A stretch of DNA of 7,033 nucleotides, taken from positions 1-7,033 of the forward strand of contig CAMWQK010000041.1 in NCBI GenBank assembly GCA_947176445.1. Reading direction: 5' to 3'. The position numbers and the translations under genes were made by a program. Positions 1-4,892 of this stretch are shown in pieces. Position 1 is the stretch's first letter, and each line of letters begins with the position of its first letter. The notes beneath the pieces are model-generated. The model saw only the letters and a program-made list of their open reading frames with translations, was not told the DNA's origin and did not search any database. Source of the stretch: an uncultured Clostridia bacterium. GTDB lineage: Bacteria > Bacillota > Clostridia > Christensenellales > Borkfalkiaceae.

Positions 1-423
1 TACTGCGGGAGCTGGATCCTCTACCTTCTCCTCGACGGGGGTAACGGGCGCGGATACGACGGGCACGGGCTGTACGACCGTCTCCGTTTTGTATTCTTCC
101 TCGTTTCTGAGGAGCACAGCCGTATATTCAGGCTCTTCTGCGGGTTTTGGTTCTTCAACGGGAGTGGGCGCTTCCTCGATGGGTTCTTCGATCTTCTCTT
201 CTTCGGGGGATGTTTCCGAAGGCATCGTGCGCTCGAACTCGTTGACGGCGTTCGTCTCCTCGATTTCCTGCTTTTTCGCCTTTTTGTGCTTGACGGATAC
301 GCAGATCATTGCGATCACGACGATGAGGATCAGCGCGATGAGTGCGGCAAATACAATGGCGATCGCGAGATTATCCTTCAAATAGTTGATGATATCCGTT
401 GTGTTGATGAGTAAGTTAAACAT
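1..423 (-). CDS. Membrane-anchored protein with Glu/Pro-rich tail, function unknown (3' end outside window)
   Basis: An open frame of 141 codons reads without a stop from the ATG at 423-421 to the left edge, so the C-terminus is missing. Residues 1-18 form a short N-terminal segment. Residues 19-44 are a long run of Ala, Ile, Leu and Val, a clear transmembrane helix, followed at once by the basic stretch KHKKAKK (about 45-51). By the positive-inside rule this predicts N-out, C-in topology with no cleaved signal peptide. From about residue 53 the chain is acidic and proline-rich (repeated EE, EEP, PVEEP, KPAEEP), which looks like an extended linker. The start is supported by the Shine-Dalgarno AGGAAGGAG eight bases upstream and a consensus promoter. 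A single helix plus charged Pro-rich linker resembles ZipA-like or other scaffold architectures, but no domain is visible to support a function. The gene is divergent from the flavoprotein operon. Confidence 0.8.
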   Translation of the reverse strand, partial: MFNLLINTTDIINYLKDNLAIAIVFAALIALILIVVIAMICVSVKHKKAKKQEIEETNAVNEFERTMPSETSPEEEKIEEPIEEAPTPVEEPKPAEEPEYTAVLLRNEEEYKTETVVQPVPVVSAPVTPVEEKVEDPAPAV

Positions 424-431
424 ATACGGCA

Positions 432-440
432 CTCCTTCCT
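432..440 (-). promoter_or_regulatory. Ribosome binding site of the membrane protein
   Basis: On the minus strand this reads AGGAAGGAG, eight bases before the ATG at 423-421. It fixes the start of the left-edge gene and contrasts with the divergent partner at 525, which has no such site. Confidence 0.8.
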
Positions 441-452
441 TTGAACGCTGTT

Positions 453-481
453 ATTGTATCACAAAAAAATTTCCTTGTCAA
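453..481 (-). promoter_or_regulatory. SigA-type promoter of the membrane protein gene
   Basis: On the minus strand, TTGACA (481-476), a 17-bp spacer and TACAAT (458-453) match the vegetative consensus closely. Transcription should begin near 446, giving a leader of about 23 bases that contains the Shine-Dalgarno site. The -35 box is one arm of the inverted repeat at 475-496. Confidence 0.8.
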
Positions 482-496
482 CTTTGCTGTTGACAA
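475..496. repeat. 8-bp inverted repeat over both divergent -35 boxes
   Basis: TTGTCAAC (475-482) and GTTGACAA (489-496) are perfect reverse complements separated by six bases. Each arm contains the TTGACA -35 box of one of the two divergent promoters. The repeat extends one base before and one base after each hexamer, so it may be a regulator operator, or it may simply follow from two similar promoters placed back to back. Confidence 0.6.
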
Positions 497-518
497 ATAT
501 TCAAGAAAGCGGTAATAT
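490..518 (+). promoter_or_regulatory. SigA-type promoter of the flavoprotein operon
   Basis: TTGACA (490-495), a 17-bp spacer and TAATAT (513-518) form a near-consensus vegetative promoter. The normal distance from the -10 box puts the transcription start at about 525, on or next to the A of the ATG at 525-527. The TAA inside the -10 box (513-515) is also an in-frame stop for the downstream gene, so no start codon further upstream can be used. Confidence 0.8.
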
Positions 519-524
519 AGTATC

Positions 525-1661
525 ATGAAAAATACGGTAATTATCGGCGGCGGCGCGGCGGGAATGGCGTGCGCCGTACATCTTAGCCGCGCGGGGCACA
601 ATGTCACTGTTTTCGAACGCGGGGAGCGGCTCGGTCGCAAGCTCTCGGCAACGGGAAACGGTCAGGGCAACGTGACGAATTTACATATGGACGAAAGCGC
701 TTATTTCTCCGACGATCAAGCCAAGGTCAAGAGCGCGCTCTCCCGCTTCAACGAGCAGGATACAATGCGTTTCCTTGGCAGTATGGGCGGAATTTTCCTT
801 CCCGATGCGCGGGGCAGAGTGTATCCCGCGGGCAGACAGGCGTCGGCGGTGACAGACCTCTTCCGCCGCGAGCTTTCCCGCTTGAATCTTCGCGTGTGTA
901 CGGGCATACAGGTGCAAAATATCGCATTTGACGGGGATTTCCGTATCGCGTGGGAGAACGGGCATATGGATGCGGACGCAGTCGTGCTGGCGGCGGGCGG
1001 AAAAGCCGCGCCCAACTTCGGCACGGACGGAAACGGCTATCTTCTCGCCAAACAATTCGGACACACGGTGACCGAGCTTTCGCCCGTGCTCGTGCAGCTC
1101 AAATGCGACGCGGAGAGCGTGCGCGGCTTGAAGGGCATTCGCATGGACGCGCTGCTCCGCGTGATCAGAAAGAATAAAATTATCACAGAGGTGCGGGGGG
1201 ACGTGCTCTTTACGGAGAGCGGCGTCTCGGGCGACGCGGTGTTCCGCGCCTCGTCGTATGCGGTCGAGGGCGACCGCCTCGAAATCGATCTTCTGCCCGA
1301 CATCGGGCGGGAGGAACTTGACAGCGTACTCGCAAAATCGGCGGGCGAGGACTGCCTTTTATGCGTCGTTCCCAACGGGCTGGGGCGCATGCTCTACCGC
1401 CGCGCCGAGGGGAACAGACAGAAACTCATCGATCTGTTAAAGAATTTCCCGCTCACGGTCAAGGGAACGCTCGGCTTTGCAAACGCGCAAGCGACGCGGG
1501 GCGGCATTCCGCTTGCGGAAGTGGACGAAAACTTCATGAGCAAGAAGCGCGCGGGACTGTATTTCGCGGGGGAAATCTTAAATGTAGACGGGGTCTGCGG
1601 CGGGTATAACCTGCAATGGGCGTTTACTTCCGCCTACTGCGTTGCGGAGGCGATCAAATGA
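525..1661 (+). CDS. FAD-dependent oxidoreductase, HI0933 / BaiN-like (YtfP/YhiN) family
   Basis: This 378-residue flavoprotein is somewhat shorter than the roughly 400-420 residues usual for the family. Residues 4-13 carry the FAD-binding beta strand and glycine loop (VIIGGGAAG), with Glu31 placed to bind the ribose. Residues 37-52 hold the family signature GRKLSATGNGQGNVTN, where most relatives read GNGRCN, so the usual Arg-Cys is Gln-Gly here. FTESGVSG (229-236), ATRGGIPLAEVD (323-334) and the C-terminal FAGEILNVDG (347-356) followed by CGGYNLQWAF (358-367) are the other family blocks. It is a soluble cytoplasmic enzyme. Automatic naming as BaiN (bile-acid reduction) would rest on fold similarity only, and the substrate is unknown. 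The start is fixed because the glycine loop begins at residue 8 and an in-frame stop lies at 513-515. No Shine-Dalgarno precedes it. Its stop overlaps the next start (ATGA). Confidence 0.92.
   Translation: MKNTVIIGGGAAGMACAVHLSRAGHNVTVFERGERLGRKLSATGNGQGNVTNLHMDESAYFSDDQAKVKSALSRFNEQDTMRFLGSMGGIFLPDARGRVYPAGRQASAVTDLFRRELSRLNLRVCTGIQVQNIAFDGDFRIAWENGHMDADAVVLAAGGKAAPNFGTDGNGYLLAKQFGHTVTELSPVLVQLKCDAESVRGLKGIRMDALLRVIRKNKIITEVRGDVLFTESGVSGDAVFRASSYAVEGDRLEIDLLPDIGREELDSVLAKSAGEDCLLCVVPNGLGRMLYRRAEGNRQKLIDLLKNFPLTVKGTLGFANAQATRGGIPLAEVDENFMSKKRAGLYFAGEILNVDGVCGGYNLQWAFTSAYCVAEAIK
1646..1650 (+). promoter_or_regulatory. Ribosome binding site deciding the start of the second flavoprotein
   Basis: GGAGG lies seven bases before the ATG at 1658 and inside the end of the upstream gene. 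It supports 1658 over the in-frame ATG at 1616, which would add 14 residues unlike the family start and has no such site. Confidence 0.8.
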
Positions 1662-3178
1662 AGCTCACCCTCAATAACCTCGTCGTGCGCCCCTATCAGA
1701 AGGAGAGCTTGCTCATAAAGCTGTGCGAAAAGAAATTGCACGCTCCCTGCCAGTATATGCGTATCCTGAAAAAGTCGCTCGACGCGCGCGATAAGTCGGA
1801 CATCAAGTGGGTGTATACCGTCGAATGTTCGGATAGAAAAGAGCCGCAGGAAGTCATCACTTACGAAAAAATATCTAAACCCATGCCGAAGGTCTACATC
1901 GTCGGCGCGGGACCCTGCGGGTTGTTCTGCGCCCTGCGCCTGCTCGATCACGGCATACGCCCCGTCGTTTTGGAGCGCGGTCAGCCCGTGGAGGAGCGGA
2001 CGCGCGCAATCGAAGCATTCCAAAAGGGTGGCGCGCTGGATACGGAGAGCAATGTGCAGTTCGGCGAGGGCGGTGCGGGCACGTTCTCGGACGGCAAGCT
2101 GAATACGCAGACGAACAGCCCCTTAAATCGCGAGGTGCTCAGGCGGTTCGTGGAGCTGGGTGCGCCCGCCGAGGTGGAGTATCTCGGCAAGCCGCATGTC
2201 GGGAGCGACCGCTTGAAGACGGTCGTTCTCAATGCGAGAAAATATATTCTCGATCGCGGCGGCGAAGTGCGCTTCGGCGCGAAGCTGACCGATATCGAGT
2301 GCAAGAACGGGAAGGTTTCCGCGGTCTTTGTAAACGGCGTGCGCGAGGAGGCGGACGAGGTCGTGCTCGCCGTCGGGCACAGCGCACGCGATACATTTGA
2401 AATGCTCCTCTCCCGCGGATTGCAGATGGAACAGAAGGAGTTCGCGGTAGGGGTGCGCATCGAGCACTTGCAATCGGCGATCGGATGGGCGCAGTACGGC
2501 TCTGGCTACGCCGCGCTTCCGCCCGCCGATTATAAGCTCGTGTCCCATGCCTCCGATCGGGCGGTGTTTACCTTTTGTATGTGCCCCGGCGGGGTGGTGA
2601 TTCTCGCGACGAGCGAGGAGGGCGGCGTCGTCACAAACGGCATGAGCAACTACGCGCGCGACGAGCGGAACGCAAATTCCGCGCTCATCGCGCAGGTTCG
2701 GCGGGAGGATTTCAAGAGCGAGCACCCGCTGGCGGGGATTGCGTTACAGCGTGAAATCGAGCGGGCGGCGTACGTTGCCGCGGGGAGCAACTACTGCGCT
2801 CCCGTGCAGCTCGTCGGCGATTTTCTGGCGGACAAGGAAAGCTACTATTTCGGCGAGGTTCGCCCGAGCTATGCGCGCGGTACGGCGTTTGCGCCGTTGC
2901 AATCGTATCTGCCCAAGGTTATATGCGACAGTTTGAAGGCAGCGCTTCCCGATATGGGAAATAAGCTGTACAGCTTTGCCTCTTACGACGCGGTGCTCAC
3001 GGGCGTGGAGTCGCGCACGAGCTCGCCCGTACGTATCCTGCGCGAAAAGGATATGCAGGCGGCGGGCGTAAGCGGGATCTACCCCGCGGGCGAGGGCTGC
3101 GGGTATGCGGGCGGCATTACCTCTGCGGCGGCGGACGGGCTGCGCGCGGCACAGGCGATCGCACAAAAGTATATGTAA
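1658..3178 (+). CDS. FAD-dependent dehydrogenase, COG2509-like family
   Basis: A 506-residue protein of an uncharacterised FAD-dependent dehydrogenase family. Residues 1-75 form the small N-terminal domain typical of this group, including the segment KKSLDARDKSDIKWVYTV (38-55). The FAD-binding strand and glycine loop are at 80-90 (YIVGAGPCGLF), with Glu107 closing the first strand pair. The family blocks SNVQFGEGGAGTFSDGKLNT (131-150) and KPHVGSDRL (178-186) follow. VVLAVGHSARD (235-245) is the second dinucleotide-contact segment, and TGVESRTSSPVRI (448-460) plus YPAGEGCGYAGGITSAA (475-491) form the C-terminal FAD-binding part. No signal peptide or membrane segment is present, so it should be cytoplasmic. 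The start overlaps the stop of the previous gene as ATGA, so translation is probably coupled. Physiological substrate and electron partner are not evident. Family call is firm; function is not. Confidence 0.9.
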   Translation: MKLTLNNLVVRPYQKESLLIKLCEKKLHAPCQYMRILKKSLDARDKSDIKWVYTVECSDRKEPQEVITYEKISKPMPKVYIVGAGPCGLFCALRLLDHGIRPVVLERGQPVEERTRAIEAFQKGGALDTESNVQFGEGGAGTFSDGKLNTQTNSPLNREVLRRFVELGAPAEVEYLGKPHVGSDRLKTVVLNARKYILDRGGEVRFGAKLTDIECKNGKVSAVFVNGVREEADEVVLAVGHSARDTFEMLLSRGLQMEQKEFAVGVRIEHLQSAIGWAQYGSGYAALPPADYKLVSHASDRAVFTFCMCPGGVVILATSEEGGVVTNGMSNYARDERNANSALIAQVRREDFKSEHPLAGIALQREIERAAYVAAGSNYCAPVQLVGDFLADKESYYFGEVRPSYARGTAFAPLQSYLPKVICDSLKAALPDMGNKLYSFASYDAVLTGVESRTSSPVRILREKDMQAAGVSGIYPAGEGCGYAGGITSAAADGLRAAQAIAQKYM

Positions 3179-3179
3179 A

Positions 3180-3219
3180 AAACAAACGCTTCCCCGCATT
3201 TTCGGGGAAGCGTTTGTTT
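3180..3219 (+). terminator. Rho-independent terminator of the flavoprotein operon
   Basis: A perfect 17-bp stem (3180-3196 with 3203-3219) encloses the six-base loop CATTTT directly after the stop codon at 3176-3178. The GC-rich core is CGCTTCCCCG/CGGGGAAGCG and the descending arm ends in TTTGTTT. The opposite strand also ends in an AAACAAA/TTTGTTT arm, so the hairpin could act in both directions and block read-through from the convergent gene. Confidence 0.88.
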
Positions 3220-3370
3220 AGTGAGAGAATATGAAAAAATAGGAGTGTAAATAATAGGAAGAAACTCTTGGTTCCGTTTACGCCTATATCATAACTCCCA
3301 TACGTGTTAATTGCGTGAAAACAGAGTAAAAAGCGGACGAATTTGACAACAAAAAAATTCCATAAAAATC
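3220..3370. other. Intergenic stretch, no gene seen
   Basis: No reading frame of useful length with a ribosome binding site is present, and the stretch is richer in A and T than its surroundings. A weak nested pairing can be drawn: GGAGT (3242-3246) with ACTCC (3294-3298), GTAAA (3247-3251) with TTTAC (3277-3281), and GGAA (3257-3260) with TTCC (3272-3275). The arms are short and could be chance. TTGACA at 3343-3348 has no convincing -10 box at the right distance. Confidence 0.6.
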
Positions 3371-3398
3371 ATTCCGCTTTTCTCGAACGGGAAAAGCG
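3364..3398 (-). terminator. Possible terminator for the tmcAL transcript
   Basis: CGCTTTTC (3375-3382) and GAAAAGCG (3391-3398) form an 8-bp stem with an 8-base loop. Read on the minus strand it is followed, after six bases, by five T (positions 3368-3364) and later by a run of seven T. This is weaker than a standard terminator because of the gap before the T run. If it is used, the tmcAL mRNA would carry about 190-220 bases of 3' untranslated RNA spanning the structured region. Confidence 0.35.
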
Positions 3399-3408
3399 AC
3401 TTGTGGCG

Positions 3409-3449
3409 GAAAGTGTAGCGCGAATTGACTTCGTGCGTTAAGCACTTTC
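3409..3449. other. Nested stem-loop in the convergent intergenic region
   Basis: GAAAGTG (3409-3415) pairs with CACTTTC (3443-3449). Inside it, GCGCGAA (3418-3424) pairs with TTCGTGC (3430-3436), with one G-T wobble and a five-base loop. Two stacked 7-bp stems in 41 bases suggest a structured RNA element, but no known RNA family is recognised. The 5' edge competes with an alternative pairing, TTCCGC (3372-3377) with GCGGAA (3406-3411). Confidence 0.4.
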
Positions 3450-3458
3450 ACGACAATA

Positions 3459-3597
3459 GCAACTCACGGAAATTCTTTTCACTATAACCTGCCTTCCACG
3501 CATGAGCGCAGCCCGTGAAGCGAATGCGCTCTCGCCGAACGGAGCGAGGCGACAAGGCAGAAGGAAAAGAATTTCGTGAATTTATTATATGAGTTGC
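3459..3597. other. Branched palindromic element between convergent genes
   Basis: The outer stem pairs TCACGGAAATTCTTTTC (3464-3480) with GAAAAGAATTTCGTGA (3564-3579), 16 pairs with one bulged G. An inner stem pairs CTGCCTT (3489-3495) with AAGGCAG (3554-3560). Within it lie two adjacent hairpins: GAGCGCA/TGCGCTC (3504-3510 and 3525-3531) and TCGCC/GGCGA (3532-3536 and 3548-3552). GCAACTC (3459-3465) also matches GAGTTGC (3591-3597) at the end of tmcAL as an inverted repeat. The order of paired arms gives a branched, cloverleaf-like fold on either strand. It could be a small non-coding RNA, a 3'-untranslated structure of tmcAL, or a multicopy palindromic repeat (MITE- or REP-like). No transposase or target duplication is seen, and I cannot choose among these. 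Confidence 0.5.
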
Positions 3598-4769
3598 ATG
3601 AGGTATTCGTTCGTATGGATACCTGTCAGAACGTTGTAAAAATCGTTGGCGCGGACGTCCGTTTCAAAGCAGGCGGCGGCGTCTTTTTTTAATGCCAAAA
3701 CGTCGCTTTTTCTTGCAACGACGGAGAATTTTCCTTCGCCGAGGGCGGCGAGGAGCTCCTCCGCGCTCTCCTTCTTCACGGCAAGCACGCGGTAATAGAG
3801 GGGCGTTTCCAGATAGTTTTTAACGTCTTTCTGATAAATGCCGAGCGCGTTCTCGAGGAGTATGCGTCTGAGGCGGGAGAGTGTGTATCGCTTGGTTACG
3901 ATTTTTGCGAGCATATCGTCATAATCGGGATTGCTCTTCGCCATTGCGCGGAGGCGGTTCTCCAGACCCTCCGAACAGTCGGGCGTCTTTGCGATCTCCT
4001 CCGCGTCTTTGAGGAGCAGCGCGCTCATCAGTACTTTTTCAAACGTTTCTTTGTCTGCAACGAGTTGTTCGGAGCAGACGGCGGGGGGAAGATTGCTCTT
4101 TAATATCTTTTTATTCTTGCGGGAGTTCTCGCGCATACAGGCGCGGAGCGCGGTCGCCGAAGAGAAGTTTTTAAGGGGTGCGGTATCGGCATATCCGCCG
4201 CCCACGCGCGGAATGGGCAGGGGCTCGATGTGTGCGCCGCGCTTCAGAATAGCGCGGCAGTACAGCGTTCCGAGCACGTTGTTGGGCGAGGTGAGGAGCG
4301 CTTCGTCCACGTCCTCGTTGAGGGCGAGCGCCGTCTTTACCTGTGCGACCTTGTACGATGTGCCGCCCTTCATATTCTCTTTGAGCGCCGCCTTATATTC
4401 CTTGTCCTCGCGGCAAAGGGCGGTCGCGGCGCGAAGAAAACTCTCCTTATCGCCGCGCTCGCAGCCGAATGCGAGTGCCTCAACGGCGGGAATAGAGGAA
4501 AGGATATGGATCGCGCCCTCGGAAAAGAGCTCGGCGGGCGCGACGGCGAAGGGGGCGGGGAGCTCGATGACGGCGTCCGCGCCGCTTAAAATCGCATGGC
4601 GGGCGCGGCTGAATTTGGAGAAGACAGCCATCTCTCCGCGCTGGGTAAAGTTCCCGCTCATGATACAGAGAAGTTTATCGCAACCGCTCAGTCTCCTTGC
4701 CTCTGCAAGCTGATAGGCGTGCCCGTTATGAAAGGGATTGTATTCACAGACGACTGCACAAATTTTCAT
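3585..4769 (-). CDS. tmcAL: tRNA(Met) cytidine acetate ligase TmcAL (YlbM family)
   Basis: The 394-residue product matches the usual length of about 400. TmcAL activates acetate with ATP to acetyl-AMP and transfers the acetyl group to N4 of the wobble cytidine (C34) of elongator tRNA-Met, without acetyl-CoA. It acts in the cytoplasm. The N-terminal nucleotidyltransferase fold shows CEYNPFHNGH (8-17), whose HNGH is the HxGH-type ATP-binding motif, followed by MSGNFTQRGE (37-46) and ELPAPFAVAPAE (69-80). SPNNVLG (161-167), FSSATALR (202-209) and TKRYTLSRLRRILL (292-305) are further family blocks. The start is placed at 4769 because MKICAVVCEYNPF is the standard family N-terminus and AAAGGA (4781-4776) lies six bases upstream. 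The frame stays open far upstream, but that part only mirrors pta. Two in-frame stops end the gene. It diverges from pta-ackA, which makes the acetate it uses. Confidence 0.93.
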   Translation of the reverse strand: MKICAVVCEYNPFHNGHAYQLAEARRLSGCDKLLCIMSGNFTQRGEMAVFSKFSRARHAILSGADAVIELPAPFAVAPAELFSEGAIHILSSIPAVEALAFGCERGDKESFLRAATALCREDKEYKAALKENMKGGTSYKVAQVKTALALNEDVDEALLTSPNNVLGTLYCRAILKRGAHIEPLPIPRVGGGYADTAPLKNFSSATALRACMRENSRKNKKILKSNLPPAVCSEQLVADKETFEKVLMSALLLKDAEEIAKTPDCSEGLENRLRAMAKSNPDYDDMLAKIVTKRYTLSRLRRILLENALGIYQKDVKNYLETPLYYRVLAVKKESAEELLAALGEGKFSVVARKSDVLALKKDAAACFETDVRANDFYNVLTGIHTNEYLMQLI

Positions 4770-4788
4770 AATTTTTCCTTTTACCGCC

Positions 4789-4817
4789 TTTACATTCTGA
4801 GCAAAAAGGTGTATAAT
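4789..4817 (+). promoter_or_regulatory. SigA-type promoter of pta-ackA
   Basis: TTTACA (4789-4794), a 17-bp spacer and a perfect TATAAT (4812-4817) predict a start near 4824 and a leader of about 69 bases before the pta ATG. The -10 box sits in one arm of the inverted repeat 4809-4818/4845-4854. The promoter overlaps the predicted leader of the divergent tmcAL gene. Confidence 0.8.
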
Positions 4818-4854
4818 ATCATTTGGAAATGTTTTCCGCTCCTCTATTATACAC
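4809..4854. repeat. 10-bp inverted repeat containing both divergent -10 boxes
   Basis: GTGTATAATA (4809-4818) and TATTATACAC (4845-4854) are perfect reverse complements separated by 26 bases. Each arm includes the TATAAT of one of the facing promoters (pta to the right, tmcAL to the left). The predicted starts (about 4824 and 4839) lie between the arms, so each transcript runs through the other promoter's -10 region. Confidence 0.65.
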
Positions 4855-4863
4855 GAGGTGCGG
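4836..4863 (+). promoter_or_regulatory. Hairpin in the pta leader
   Basis: CCGC (4836-4839) and CCTC (4841-4844) pair with GAGG (4855-4858) and GCGG (4860-4863), leaving one T-T mismatch and a ten-base loop. A smaller hairpin, GGAAA/TTTCC (4825-4829 and 4833-4837), overlaps its left arm and sits near the predicted start. There is no T run after the stem, so it is not an obvious attenuator. It could affect mRNA stability or be a by-product of the promoter repeats. Confidence 0.4.
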
Positions 4864-4874
4864 AGAAAAATAAA
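4846..4874 (-). promoter_or_regulatory. Probable promoter of tmcAL
   Basis: On the minus strand a perfect TATAAT (4851-4846) is preceded at 17 bp by TTTATT (4874-4869), a poor -35 box with three of six consensus bases. A start near 4839 would give a leader of about 70 bases. The -10 box and its upstream CGTG resemble the pta promoter on the other strand. Confidence 0.55.
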
Positions 4875-4892
4875 GTAATTAGGAGAATAATT

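Noticed and set aside
89..385. 98-codon plus-strand Ser-rich frame
   Set aside because: Opposite the membrane-protein gene, whose frame has a promoter, ribosome site and sensible helix; the plus frame is the complement of its Glu/Pro codons.
1616..1657. Earlier ATG for the COG2509-like gene
   Set aside because: It adds 14 residues read out of frame within the end of the previous gene and lacks a ribosome site; 1658 has GGAGG and the ATGA overlap.
3343..3371. TTGACA as a possible promoter for a non-coding RNA over the structured block
   Set aside because: At 16-18 bp downstream there is only AAATCA-like sequence, not a usable -10 box.
3459..3597. tRNA, tmRNA, RNase P or 6S RNA identity for the branched element
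   Set aside because: The branched arms resemble a cloverleaf only in outline; no T-loop GTTCRA, CCA end, RNase P core motif or single long 6S-type hairpin is present.
3931..4713. 260-codon plus-strand frame opposite tmcAL
   Set aside because: Composition is that of a shadow frame (Ser/Ala/Arg-rich, no recognisable domain), and it lies fully inside a confidently identified gene.
4596..4892. Upstream extension of the pta frame
   Set aside because: It runs antisense through tmcAL and the promoter region. The ribosome site and family N-terminus place the start at 4893.
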